This document shows, in pieces, positions 1-8,464 of a stretch of DNA of 64,000 bases. The notes below the pieces were generated by a model. That model saw only the letters and a program-made list of their open reading frames with translations, was not told the origin of the DNA and ran no database searches. A program made the translations under genes and the position numbers. Within the stretch, counting starts at the first letter, position 1; every line of letters starts with the position of its first letter. The DNA lies in NCBI RefSeq assembly GCF_010550245.1, contig NZ_JAAGLU010000023.1, positions 110,801 to 174,800 of the forward strand, written 5' to 3'. The DNA is from Streptomyces sp. SID12501. GTDB taxonomy: Bacteria > Actinomycetota > Actinomycetes > Streptomycetales > Streptomycetaceae.

Positions 1-1168
1 GCTCCGTGGCGCCGGGGTAGAAGACGTCCTGGCTCGTCGCCAGGTCCCAGGCAGCCGCGACCGGGCGGGCCACCGCCTTCTGGATACGGCGTGACAGACC
101 GGGCGTGCCCCAGCCATGACGGCGGATCACATCCCGCAGGACCACGGCACTCTGGGCCGCCACCGACATTCCGTGGCCGTAGACCGGGTTGTACGCGGCC
201 AGCGCGTCGCCGATCACCGTGAAGTTCTCCGGCCAGTCACGCATCCGCTCGTAGTAGTGACGGCGGTTCGGCGTCGTACGGGTGACGGAGACGTCCGTCA
301 GCGCCTCCGCTCCCGCGAGCAGGTCGGCGATCACCGGGTGGCGCAGCTCCTCGCGGGCGAAACGCGTGAACTCCGCTCCGTCCGTGGGGGGTTCGCTGCC
401 CCGGGTGCCGGACAGGGAGACCAGCCAGCAGCCGTCCTCGACGGGCATGAGAACGCCTGCCCGGCCCGGACCGCCCGCCCTCGGGTCCGCCTGCACGTTG
501 ACCACCGGGTAGCCCTGCCGGGCCGGTTCGGGCGCCCGGTACAGCCGACTGGCGTACGCGAGCCCGGAGTCGACGACGCGGCGGGGCGGCTCGGGCAGCC
601 CCAACTCGCGCAGCCAGTGAGGGGTGCGCGAGGCGCGGCCGGTGGCGTCCACGACCAGGTCGGCGTGGAGTGTGCGCCGGCTGCCGTCGGCGCCGCGCAA
701 CCGCACGCCGGTGACGGCCTCGTCCGTGCCCTCAAGACCCAACACCTCGGCGTGCTCGACCAGTTTGATCCGGTCGTCGTCCAGGATCTGGGCCCGGACC
801 GTCGCGTCCAGCAGGTCCCTGCCGCACAGGAAGACGTGGTGCGACTCGTCCCACCGCCGGAACCAGCCCTGCGGCGCCAGCGCGACCATGTCCGTCGTGA
901 CCGCCAGCCGGTGCGCACCGGCGTCGAGCAGCAACTCGCCCACGCCCGGCACCAGTTCCTCGACCGCCCGGGCACCGCCGGACCACAGCAGGTGCGCGTG
1001 CCGGGCCTGCGGCAGGTTCCTGCGCGGCTCGGGGCCGTCCGGCAGGACGTCACGCTCCACGACGGTCACGCGCTGGGCGAACCCGACCAGGGCGCGGGCC
1101 GCGAGCAGCCCGGCGAGCGACCCGCCGAGGACCACGGCGGATCTGACGGGAGACGACTGATCACTCAT
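1..1168 (-). CDS. FAD-dependent monooxygenase/oxidoreductase, 3' end outside window
   Basis: Reading the minus strand from ATG at 1168 gives MSDQSSPVRSAVVLGGSLAG, a dinucleotide-binding fold (GGSLAG then LLAARAL) at residues 12-25 and an acidic strand end (VVERD). Near residue 330 is GDALAAYNPVYGHGMSVA, the second FAD-contact motif of group A flavin monooxygenases. At least 389 residues lie in the window and the frame is still open at base 1. It probably uses FAD and NAD(P)H to oxidise a small molecule; the substrate is unknown. The start overlaps the stop of the upstream membrane protein by 8 bases, so it is the last known member of the four-gene cassette starting with the XRE regulator at 3624. 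Family assignment is secure, specific role is not. Confidence 0.85.
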   Translation of the reverse strand, partial: MSDQSSPVRSAVVLGGSLAGLLAARALVGFAQRVTVVERDVLPDGPEPRRNLPQARHAHLLWSGGARAVEELVPGVGELLLDAGAHRLAVTTDMVALAPQGWFRRWDESHHVFLCGRDLLDATVRAQILDDDRIKLVEHAEVLGLEGTDEAVTGVRLRGADGSRRTLHADLVVDATGRASRTPHWLRELGLPEPPRRVVDSGLAYASRLYRAPEPARQGYPVVNVQADPRAGGPGRAGVLMPVEDGCWLVSLSGTRGSEPPTDGAEFTRFAREELRHPVIADLLAGAEALTDVSVTRTTPNRRHYYERMRDWPENFTVIGDALAAYNPVYGHGMSVAAQSAVVLRDVIRRHGWGTPGLSRRIQKAVARPVAAAWDLATSQDVFYPGATE

Positions 1169-2411
1169 ATACGTGCAGGCTCTCTACTGTGGCGGTCGCA
1201 AGGGCGCGCACCGCCTCGATCTCATCGGGGTGACTCAGGACCTGGGACACCGCTTCGATGTCCCGGAGCAGGTCCGTAAGTAAATCGGCGTCGTGACCGG
1301 TGACTTGGGGAGAAGGGGTACGGGAAGGGGTACGGGACAGGGCGCGCGCCTCGATCGCGTCCCGGATCGTCACCGCCGCCGCCAGCGCCCCCGCCCGCCC
1401 CGGGCCGCGTCCCAGGTCCACGGCGGCCTCGTACGCCCGTCGCCGCAGCTCCTCGTCGAAGTGGCGGGCGAGTTGCAGCAGGGCGTCGCGGATGAACGTC
1501 TCGCGGCGGGTCAGCCGCAGCTCCGGGGTGGCCCGCAGCGAGAAGGGGACGCCCCGGCCGGTGGCGGTGCGCAGCAGGTCGTACAGCGGGCCGAGCCGGA
1601 GGAGGACGCGGCGGATCCGCCAGCGGTCGCGCAGATACTGGCCGGCGTGCGGCAGCACGAACCCCGTCGCGATCAGGACGGCGCCGACGCACGCGGCGAG
1701 GGGGGCGAGTTCCGTGGAGAGCGGGTCCAGGTCGCCGCCCGCCCAACGGGCGACGACGGCCGTGCCCTTCGCCGCGTCGAACACCAGGTTGGCGGCGTAG
1801 CCGACGGCCAGCGCCCGCAGGCCCCGGCGCAGCCACACGTCGAGTGTGACGGTGTGGATCCAGTCCCGGATCAGCCGGTACGTCAGGACACAGGACGTGG
1901 TGTGCGCGACCAGGTAGAGCACGATCAGCTCGCGCATGAAGGGCGTACCGGCGTAGTACGTGTCCAGGTCCCGCAGGCGCTCCACGGGTACGTCCGCGAG
2001 CGCGAACAGCACCCACAGCGCGACGATCACCCCCATGTGCCCGACGGCGGCCCACCGCATCGCGCGCCGCGCCCTGGCCGATCCCGGCGAGCGGCCGGTG
2101 AGGCCGCCGCGCCACGCGATCATCAGCAGGAGACTCGCCCCGCAGAACGCGACGAGGAAGCTGTACACCAGGGGCGCCGCGATGTTGGGCACACCGGTGA
2201 CCCGGTTGGTCCAGGAGACGGCCGGCGGCGCCGCGAGGACGAAGATGCCGCAGGCGAGCAGCAGCAGCCCGCCGACCGCGCGCCGCAGCGGGTCCCGCCA
2301 CAGCCTGACGATGCTGGGCAGCTTGAACACCAGAGCGGCGGCCAGGAACGCGACCGGTGTCCCGAACACGAGGACGGAGTACGGCTGACCGGGGAGGCCG
2401 GAGGGGTTCAT
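1161..2411 (-). CDS. MAB_1171c/DUF6545-like polytopic membrane protein
   Basis: A 416-residue protein starting MNPSGLPGQPYSVLVFG. About seven hydrophobic segments fill roughly residues 10-260, followed by a soluble, charged C-terminal half (RRETFIRDALLQLARHFDEE). This matches the architecture annotated in actinobacteria as MAB_1171c family putative transporter with a DUF6545 tail; I recognise it by architecture and context, not by a search. The chosen ATG at 2411 overlaps the stop of the preceding metalloprotease gene (ATGA), so translation is coupled. The frame is open further upstream, but that part has arginine-rich shadow composition. A short SRTPS repeat lies near the C-terminus. Transport activity is unproven; a signalling or sensor role with the cassette regulator is equally possible. 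Confidence 0.75.
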   Translation of the reverse strand: MNPSGLPGQPYSVLVFGTPVAFLAAALVFKLPSIVRLWRDPLRRAVGGLLLLACGIFVLAAPPAVSWTNRVTGVPNIAAPLVYSFLVAFCGASLLLMIAWRGGLTGRSPGSARARRAMRWAAVGHMGVIVALWVLFALADVPVERLRDLDTYYAGTPFMRELIVLYLVAHTTSCVLTYRLIRDWIHTVTLDVWLRRGLRALAVGYAANLVFDAAKGTAVVARWAGGDLDPLSTELAPLAACVGAVLIATGFVLPHAGQYLRDRWRIRRVLLRLGPLYDLLRTATGRGVPFSLRATPELRLTRRETFIRDALLQLARHFDEELRRRAYEAAVDLGRGPGRAGALAAAVTIRDAIEARALSRTPSRTPSPQVTGHDADLLTDLLRDIEAVSQVLSHPDEIEAVRALATATVESLHVYE

Positions 2412-3025
2412 CGCCGCGCGTTTCCGCTTCCCCGGCCGCGATACCCCAGGGAGTCCTGCACACCGCTGCTGCCCGTGCTCGCCGTATGGCCCTCCAGCCA
2501 GGGCCGGAAGACGGTGGCGAGCCGGTGGCCGAACTCCTCGGCGTCGGCCTCGTCGGCCGCACGGGAGCCGTTGCGGGCGGCGACGGCCAGCGCGTCGCCC
2601 TGCCAGGACTGCTCGTCGGCCAGTACGCGGGCGGCGGTCGCGCCGGCGGTGTGGTGGTGACAGTGACCGGCGTGCAGATGCCACAACTCATGTCCCAGGA
2701 TCACGAGTTGCTGGACCGCCTCGGCCCGCTCCTCGACGATGACGAGGTCGAAGTCGTGGAACTCCACCCACAGACCGGTGACTTCGATCTCGTCGGGGAA
2801 GCGCTCGAAGCGCAGCTCGACGCGCCGCCCGCGCCGCCCGCTCATCTCCTCGCACAGCGCCCGGCACAACTCCCGGCCGCCTGAGGGGCTGTCGGCGTGC
2901 TCCCGCAGTGCCGCGTCGAGCGCGCCGGTCAGCTCGCGCATCGCGGCCCGGGTCCGGAAGCGGCGCGCGGCGGGGGCGGGCAGCAGCGCCGCCAGGACAC
3001 CCCTCGTCACCTCTCTCGGCGTCAT
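2408..3025 (-). CDS. ImmA/IrrE-type putative metallopeptidase (toxin-like)
   Basis: A 205-residue soluble protein with HELWHLHAGH (zinc HExxH) near residues 111-120 and a downstream acidic helix ADEADAEEFG that can supply the third ligand, as in ImmA/IrrE peptidases. Such proteins often cleave or sense a partner XRE repressor. Here the XRE gene is directly upstream and overlaps by 4 bases (ATGA at 3022-3025), which supports a regulator-protease pair. The C-terminus is a flexible Ser/Gly/Arg tail. In some databases this family is called toxin component of a toxin-antitoxin system; nothing in the sequence shows toxicity, and regulation by proteolysis is my preferred reading. Confidence 0.75.
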   Translation of the reverse strand: MTPREVTRGVLAALLPAPAARRFRTRAAMRELTGALDAALREHADSPSGGRELCRALCEEMSGRRGRRVELRFERFPDEIEVTGLWVEFHDFDLVIVEERAEAVQQLVILGHELWHLHAGHCHHHTAGATAARVLADEQSWQGDALAVAARNGSRAADEADAEEFGHRLATVFRPWLEGHTASTGSSGVQDSLGYRGRGSGNARR

Positions 3026-3624
3026 CGCTCCGCCTCCTCGACGCTGCTCAGCAGCCCTTCGAGCATCACCGCGAGAGCCTCCTGCTTGCGCGGGGTCAGC
3101 TGCCGGCCGCGCAGGGCCAGCGTGACGACCCCGTGCCGGGTCGCGAACCGGACCAGCGGGCCCTCCTCGGCGCCACCGAGGTCCTCCAGCAGCCGGCGGA
3201 GTTCACGGTTCAGGGCGATGGGCGCGGGGTCGGTGAAGAAGCCGGTGCCCTGCTCGATCCCGAAGAACGCGGCGAGCGCGGTGAGGTCGGGAACGTTCGG
3301 CATCTTCTTGCCGAGGAGCAGCTGACGGGCCCACTCGGGACTGATCGACAGGGCGTCCGCGATCTCCTTGCAGACCTCGCCGCGCTTCCTGCCGCTCGCC
3401 GCGAGCCGCGTCTCGTGGAGCGTGCGCACCCGCCGCCGTATACGCCCCTCGATGTCGTCGGCCGAGGGTCGCGCCTCCTCGGTCAGAAGTGCCCGGATCT
3501 CGCTCTCCGTGAGAGCGGTTCTGGCCGACAGGCCTCGTACGTCGAGGACTTCGGCGCGATCGAGACGGGCCTCGGCGATGCGTTCTTCGAGGCGGGCGAG
3601 GGTCTTCGAGAGGGGGTCACTCAC
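3022..3624 (-). CDS. XRE-family transcriptional regulator
   Basis: A 200-residue protein. The N-terminal 70 residues are charged and helical (LARLEERIAEARLDRAEVLD, possible coiled coil). A helix-turn-helix follows at about residues 78-120 (GEVCKEIADALSISPEWARQ then LLLGKKMPNVPDLTALAAFFG). The C-terminal 70 residues hold no recognisable sensor. It is the first gene of the XRE/ImmA-like/membrane protein/FAD monooxygenase cassette, all overlapping by a few bases. Two palindromes 42-78 bp upstream of its start are the probable operator, so autoregulation is likely. Derepression could be triggered by the coupled metallopeptidase, by analogy with ImmR/ImmA; that is inference. Confidence 0.8.
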   Translation of the reverse strand: MSDPLSKTLARLEERIAEARLDRAEVLDVRGLSARTALTESEIRALLTEEARPSADDIEGRIRRRVRTLHETRLAASGRKRGEVCKEIADALSISPEWARQLLLGKKMPNVPDLTALAAFFGIEQGTGFFTDPAPIALNRELRRLLEDLGGAEEGPLVRFATRHGVVTLALRGRQLTPRKQEALAVMLEGLLSSVEEAER

Positions 3625-3665
3625 GGGCCGACCCTACGCGTCCGGACCTCCGCGCACCAGGAGAA

Positions 3666-3702
3666 TCCAACGATCGTTGGAGGTCGCGGAACGATCGTTG
3701 GA
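3666..3702. promoter_or_regulatory. Twin palindromic operator before the XRE cassette
   Basis: TCCAACGATCGTTGGA at 3666-3681 is a perfect 16-base palindrome. A second copy with core AACGATCGTT at 3690-3699 continues into GGA. The centres are 21 bp apart, two helical turns, so two dimers would bind the same DNA face. It lies between the XRE start (3624) and the arabinofuranosidase start (3845), and is nearer the XRE gene. Confidence 0.7.
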
Positions 3703-3744
3703 CACGCGCGCCATTGACGTGCGGACACTCCAAAATTACGGTTT

Positions 3745-3777
3745 TGTTCGAAGTTGCGAGCGGGCGCCGATATATCG
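3745..3777 (+). promoter_or_regulatory. Putative sugar-regulon operator before arabinofuranosidase
   Basis: TGTTCGAA at 3745-3752 and the perfect palindrome CGATATATCG at 3768-3777 (followed by AAC) lie 68-100 bp before the GH51 start. Closely related sequences stand before the dehydratase operon (40575-40603) and the ytfQ operon (42101-42114). Function is inferred from this recurrence only. Confidence 0.5.
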
Positions 3778-3844
3778 AACGCCGACGAACGCCGGTGACC
3801 GCCGATGAACAGAACACCGCACGCCGAATGTCGGAGAGGAACCC

Positions 3845-5359
3845 ATGTCCCGCACCGCCCGCTTCACCCTCGACCCCGCTTTCAAGGTCGGCGAGGTCAA
3901 CCCCCGACTCTTCGGCTCCTTCGTCGAACACCTCGGCCGCTGCGTCTACACCGGCATCCACGAACCGGACCACCCCGCCGCCGACGAGGCGGGCCTGCGC
4001 ACCGACGTCCTGGACCTGGTCCGGGAGCTGGGCGTCACCACGATCCGCTACCCCGGCGGCAACTTCGTCTCCGGCTACAAGTGGGAGGACTCGGTCGGCC
4101 CGGTCGACGAACGCCCCCGCCGGCTCGACCTCGCCTGGCGCTCGACGGAGTCCAACCGCTTCGGGCTCTCCGAGTACATCGACTTCCTCCGGAAGATCGG
4201 TCCGCAGGCCGAGCCGGTGCTGGCCGTCAACCTCGGCACGCGCGGGGTCGCCGAGGCCCTCGAACTCCAGGAGTACGCCAACCACCCCTCCGGCACCGCC
4301 CGTTCGGACCTGCGTGTCACGCACGGCGACAAGGACCCGTTCGGCATCAAGATGTGGTGCCTCGGCAACGAGATGGACGGCCCCTGGCAGACCGGCCACA
4401 AGACCGCCGAGGAGTACGGCCGCCTCGCCGCCGAGACCGCCCGCGCGATGCGCCAGCTCGAACCGGACCTCGAACTCGTCGCCTGCGGCTCCTCCAGCCA
4501 GAGCATGGACACGTTCGCCGAGTGGGAGTCGACGGTCCTCCAGGAGACGTACGACCTGGTCGACTACATCTCCCTGCACGCCTACTACGAGCCCCACGAC
4601 GGTGACATCGACTCCTTTCTGGCCTCCGCCGTGGACATGGAGTCGTTCATTGACAACGTGGTCGCGACCTGTGACCACGTCGGCGCCCGCCTCAAGTCGA
4701 AGAAGAAGATCAACCTCTCCTTCGACGAGTGGAACGTCTGGTACATGTCGGGGTGGCACGCGATCGAGAACTCCGGCGCGCGGGACTGGGCGGAGGCCCC
4801 GCGCCTCCTGGAGGACGTCTACTCCGTCACCGACGCCGTCGTCTTCGGCTCGCTCCTCATCGCCCTGCTGCGGCACGCGGACCGCGTCACCGTCGCCTGC
4901 CTCGCCCAGCTCGTCAACGTCATCGCGCCGATCATGACCGAGCCGGGCGGCCCGGCCTGGCGCCAGACGACGTTCTTCCCGTTCGCGCAGGCCAGCAGGT
5001 ACGGGCGCGGCGAGGTCCTCGACGTACGCGTCGACTCGCCGACGTACGAGACGAAGAAGTACGGCGAGACGGACCTCCTGCACGCCACCGCCGTACGCGC
5101 CGACGACGGCACGGTCACCGTCTTCGCCGTGAACCGCGACCGCACCCAGCCGCTGCCTCTCGAAGTCGTCCTGAACGGCCTGGAGTTGACGTCGGTCGTC
5201 GAGCACAGCGTGATCGCCGACGCCGATCCGGACGCCCGCAACACCCTGGACGACCCGGAGCGCGTCACCCCGCACCAGGCCACCGGCACCACCCTCCAGG
5301 ACGGCAGGTTGACCGCCGTACTGGAGCCCCTGTCGTGGAACGTGATCCGACTGGCCTGA
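3845..5359 (+). CDS. GH51 alpha-L-arabinofuranosidase
   Basis: A 504-residue intracellular-type enzyme without a signal peptide, the usual length for GH51. It releases terminal alpha-L-arabinofuranosyl units from arabinan, arabinoxylan or arabinogalactan oligosaccharides. FVEHLGRCVYTGIHEP near residue 28 and YPGGNFVSGYKWED near residue 75 are family signatures. GNEMDGPW near residue 176 carries the acid/base Glu, and FDEWNVWY near residue 298 carries the nucleophile Glu. The C-terminal beta-sandwich is complete. The start ATG follows GGAGAGGAACCC. The upstream region holds the TGTTCGA/CGATATATCG elements shared with the sugar transporter block at 40-42 kb, so arabinose-type control is plausible. 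It converges on the GH35 gene with only 14 bases between stops. Confidence 0.93.
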   Translation: MSRTARFTLDPAFKVGEVNPRLFGSFVEHLGRCVYTGIHEPDHPAADEAGLRTDVLDLVRELGVTTIRYPGGNFVSGYKWEDSVGPVDERPRRLDLAWRSTESNRFGLSEYIDFLRKIGPQAEPVLAVNLGTRGVAEALELQEYANHPSGTARSDLRVTHGDKDPFGIKMWCLGNEMDGPWQTGHKTAEEYGRLAAETARAMRQLEPDLELVACGSSSQSMDTFAEWESTVLQETYDLVDYISLHAYYEPHDGDIDSFLASAVDMESFIDNVVATCDHVGARLKSKKKINLSFDEWNVWYMSGWHAIENSGARDWAEAPRLLEDVYSVTDAVVFGSLLIALLRHADRVTVACLAQLVNVIAPIMTEPGGPAWRQTTFFPFAQASRYGRGEVLDVRVDSPTYETKKYGETDLLHATAVRADDGTVTVFAVNRDRTQPLPLEVVLNGLELTSVVEHSVIADADPDARNTLDDPERVTPHQATGTTLQDGRLTAVLEPLSWNVIRLA

Positions 5360-5373
5360 GCCCTACCGGCAGT

Positions 5374-8367
5374 TCACGGGCCGGGGGAGGGAACGACCGT
5401 CACCGGAACTCCCCCGGCCGAACTGCCCGTCAACGTCAGCCGTACGTCCCCCGGCCCCGACTCCGTCGTACCGTCCGAAAGCACCGCCAGAGCAAGGGTG
5501 TTGGCGCCCCGGGTGCGCAGGACGCCGTTGGGGAGGGCGAAGGTGTGCTGGGGGCCGACGTCGTTGACGTACTGGCCCATGTTCCAGCCGTTCAGGAAGA
5601 TCTGGACGCGGTACGCACGCGCCGGATCGTCCTCCAGTACCAGCCCGATCGACGCGTCGACGCCCGGATCGACGGCGAGCCGGAACCCGGTCCGGTACCA
5701 GGTCACCCCCTGCCGCCGCCGCTCGGCACGCGGAAGGCCGACCGCGGGCCAGTCGTCGTCCCCGAACCCCGGCAGATGCCAGCCCGACCGTTCCCCGTAC
5801 AGACCGCCGGTGTTGAGCGGCCCACGCACCGGATCGGCCGCCGCCGCACCCTGCAACCGCCAGCCCACCGAAGGAGAGGCACCCGCGAAGGTCACCGCCG
5901 TCAGACCGCGCGCGACCTTGTGCGTGTCCAGGGCCTTCCCGTCCATGTCGTGCTGCATCCGCCGCACCAGCACGGACAGTACGTGTGTGCCAGGCGTCCG
6001 CACCTTCTCCGGCACGTCGAAGGCCGCCGTGGCTGCCCAACTCCCATTCCTTACCGTCTTCTTGTCCGGCACCGGCATCCGGTGCGTGCCCAGCGGCTCA
6101 CCGTCCAGCCAGGCCATCAGCAGCCCCTGCGTCCCGGTGCTGTAGGCGAGGGACACGGATTCCGTCCCCGTGGCGTCGGTGAAGGAGCCCCGGTACCAGA
6201 CGTCCCCGTAGTGGAAGCCGTAGTCGTCGGCGAACAGCACGGGCTGCCCGTCGGGCACGGCGGTCGTACTGAACGTCGAAGTCCGGTCGGCGACCGTCCA
6301 GTTGGCGTCGTCGAACCCGGGCTCGGACTCGGGGTTCTCCGCCTGCCGCCGCCAGCCGTCCAGCGTGGGAAGCGTGACCGCCGGGACCCCCGCCAACGGC
6401 TCTTCGGCCCGCAGACTCCCGGAGCCGGTGGACCGCACCCTCAACGTCCTCTGATTCCAGACCACTTCACGAACACCGTCCGGCCCCCACACCTCAAGTT
6501 CGGTGGCCTCAACGGTGTCCCCGGTCAACCGCACTGCGCTGTCCCGTAGTTCGGCGGTCCGCAGCAGGGGCGGCCCGTAGACCAGCACCGACCCCGACGG
6601 GGTCTCGCGCGGCCACAGCCGTACCGAGGTCTCGTCGTCGGCGAGGAGGAGAAGGAGGGGGGCCTGGACGCCACCGCCTTCCACCAGCACCCGGGTGAGC
6701 CCGTCGAGCCGGGCGGTCACGCGCACTCGCCCGTTCGCGTACGAGGACTCCGCGTCCCCCGAGAGCACGGTCACCGTCGGCTCGCTCGCGCACTCCACCG
6801 CGGTCACCGTCGACTCACCCGCCCGGCCCGTCAACACGGCGATGTCCTGGCGCCCCGCCGCCAGCCACAGCATCGGCTGGGCGTTGGAGTACGCCAACTT
6901 CCGCCGCCCCAGGGCGATTCCGGCGGCGAGGAGACGGGCGTCCGAGGCGGGGACGGTGACCGGCAGAGAGGTCCCGGCGACCGGGAGCGTCGAGGTGGCC
7001 GACTCCGGGGAGTCGTTGCGCAGGACGTACACGTGGGCTCGGGTGTCCGGGTTGGTGAGGTGGTAGACCTTGATCCGCCCGTCACCCGCCGAGCTGCTCC
7101 CTGCCGCGACGCCCTCGGCCCGGTCCAGTTTGGCCAACTCCGGTACGGACCGCACCAGATGGCCGAACTGGTGCATGGGGACGACCTTCGGGGTCGCCCG
7201 GCGCCCCTCGTCGAAGGCGGCGCCGTAGTCGTACGAGGTGTACACCTGCGGGGCTGGCAGCCAGCCCCAACTGGTGCCGCCGAAGGTCATGTAGACGTTG
7301 TGGACGGTGATGCCGTTGGCGAGGTTGGTGAGGTAGAAGCGCCGCTCGTAGGCCGCGTCCCGGGTCCGTGCCGACCCTGCGTATCCCGCCCCGTCGAACT
7401 CGGCCCCGCCCCACGGATCGAACCAGCCGCCCCCGAACTCGGGGATGAATCCGGGGGTATCCGGACTCGCCGTGGCCCCGCCCTTCTCACCGCCGATGCC
7501 GAAGTGCCCCCAGTCCGGCGGGATCTGGTCAGGGTCCGGGTATCCGTCGAAGCCGTACAGCCAACGCCCGCGCTCGCCTCCGGTGTCGAAGGTGCCGGGG
7601 GCCCAGTAGCCGTTCCTGCCGAGGTCGTTGTGGAAGAGGGGGACGTCGATTCCGTCGGCGCGGACCTTGGCGTACAGGTGGGCCATGTAGTCGACGCCGG
7701 CGGGCTCGGTGACGTACGAGCCGTACTCGTTCTCGATCTGGTAGAGCAGGACCGTGCCGTCGCCCCGGGTGTGGAGATGGCGGGCCGCGATCCTGTTGAC
7801 CGCCGTCAGCCACTCGTCGACGTACCCGAGATAGGTGGGGTCGGAGGTGCGGGCGCGGCCCTTCGTCGCGGTCAGCCAGCCGGGGAAGCCGCCGGCGTCG
7901 ACCTCGGCGTTGATGTACGGGCCCGGACGCAGGATGACGTACAGGCCGGTCTCGGCGGCCTGGCGCAGGAACAGGTCCAGGTCGCGGACGCCCGTGAAGT
8001 CGTACCGGCCGGGAGCGGGGGAGTGGAAGTTCCAGGCCACGTAGATGCTGACGGCGTTGTAGCCGTGCGCGCGCATCTTCTGCAGGACGTCCCGCCACAG
8101 GGACGGGCTCGGCAGGCGGAAGGGGTGCATCTCGCCCGACCACAGGACGAGCCGTCGGCCGTCGACGTGGAGGGAGTAGCGGTCGAAGCCGACGGTGTGC
8201 GGGAGGCCGTCAGCCGAGGGCGGGTCGGGGGCCGGGCCGGTGGGCACGGTGTGGGCCGCGTACGCCGACCCGCCCGGGCCGTCGGAGCCCATGCCGGCGC
8301 TCGCGCTGAGGGAGAGGCCGAGGGCGGCGGTGCCGGCGAATGCGGTGAAGGTCCGTCTGCTCAACAC
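5374..8367 (-). CDS. Secreted GH35 beta-galactosidase (Tat-exported)
   Basis: About 997 residues. The chosen GTG start (8367) gives VLSRRTFTAFAGTAALGLSL, a twin-arginine signal, with GAGGAG 9 bases upstream; a TTG at 8370 or an ATG at 8433 in the same frame are alternatives. The GH35 barrel shows LQKMRAHGYNAVSIYVAWN, RPGPYINAEVDAGGFPGWL, the acid/base motif IENEYG and the nucleophile region PEFGGGWFDPWGG. The C-terminal half has beta-sandwich/jelly-roll domains (VWYRGSF, WYRTGF) as in bacterial and fungal members. The likely role is removal of terminal beta-galactose from plant galactans outside the cell. It is divergent from the Rrf2 gene and convergent with GH51, which would act on related side chains. 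Confidence 0.9.
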   Translation of the reverse strand: MLSRRTFTAFAGTAALGLSLSASAGMGSDGPGGSAYAAHTVPTGPAPDPPSADGLPHTVGFDRYSLHVDGRRLVLWSGEMHPFRLPSPSLWRDVLQKMRAHGYNAVSIYVAWNFHSPAPGRYDFTGVRDLDLFLRQAAETGLYVILRPGPYINAEVDAGGFPGWLTATKGRARTSDPTYLGYVDEWLTAVNRIAARHLHTRGDGTVLLYQIENEYGSYVTEPAGVDYMAHLYAKVRADGIDVPLFHNDLGRNGYWAPGTFDTGGERGRWLYGFDGYPDPDQIPPDWGHFGIGGEKGGATASPDTPGFIPEFGGGWFDPWGGAEFDGAGYAGSARTRDAAYERRFYLTNLANGITVHNVYMTFGGTSWGWLPAPQVYTSYDYGAAFDEGRRATPKVVPMHQFGHLVRSVPELAKLDRAEGVAAGSSSAGDGRIKVYHLTNPDTRAHVYVLRNDSPESATSTLPVAGTSLPVTVPASDARLLAAGIALGRRKLAYSNAQPMLWLAAGRQDIAVLTGRAGESTVTAVECASEPTVTVLSGDAESSYANGRVRVTARLDGLTRVLVEGGGVQAPLLLLLADDETSVRLWPRETPSGSVLVYGPPLLRTAELRDSAVRLTGDTVEATELEVWGPDGVREVVWNQRTLRVRSTGSGSLRAEEPLAGVPAVTLPTLDGWRRQAENPESEPGFDDANWTVADRTSTFSTTAVPDGQPVLFADDYGFHYGDVWYRGSFTDATGTESVSLAYSTGTQGLLMAWLDGEPLGTHRMPVPDKKTVRNGSWAATAAFDVPEKVRTPGTHVLSVLVRRMQHDMDGKALDTHKVARGLTAVTFAGASPSVGWRLQGAAAADPVRGPLNTGGLYGERSGWHLPGFGDDDWPAVGLPRAERRRQGVTWYRTGFRLAVDPGVDASIGLVLEDDPARAYRVQIFLNGWNMGQYVNDVGPQHTFALPNGVLRTRGANTLALAVLSDGTTESGPGDVRLTLTGSSAGGVPVTVVPSPGP

Positions 8368-8430
8368 CAACGTGGTCTCCTCGGCCGTACGGGGCCCGCG
8401 TGTGTGCGATCGCGGATGAGCGGGTGCGGT

Positions 8431-8459
8431 CATTGTCCACACCGTGACGACCGACAATG
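8431..8459. promoter_or_regulatory. Inverted repeat in the GH35/Rrf2 divergent region
   Basis: CATTGTC (8431-8437) and GACAATG (8453-8459) form an inverted repeat with a 15-base spacer, ending just before the Rrf2 start at 8465. The arm spacing suits a dimeric repressor such as the adjacent Rrf2 protein. If GH35 started at 8433 the repeat would overlap that start as well. Confidence 0.45.
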
Positions 8460-8464
8460 ACCCC

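Noticed and set aside
331..1053. Arg/Ser-rich minus frame of 240 residues inside the first gene
   Set aside because: It is a shifted reading of the FAD monooxygenase; the true frame shows Rossmann and FAD motifs.
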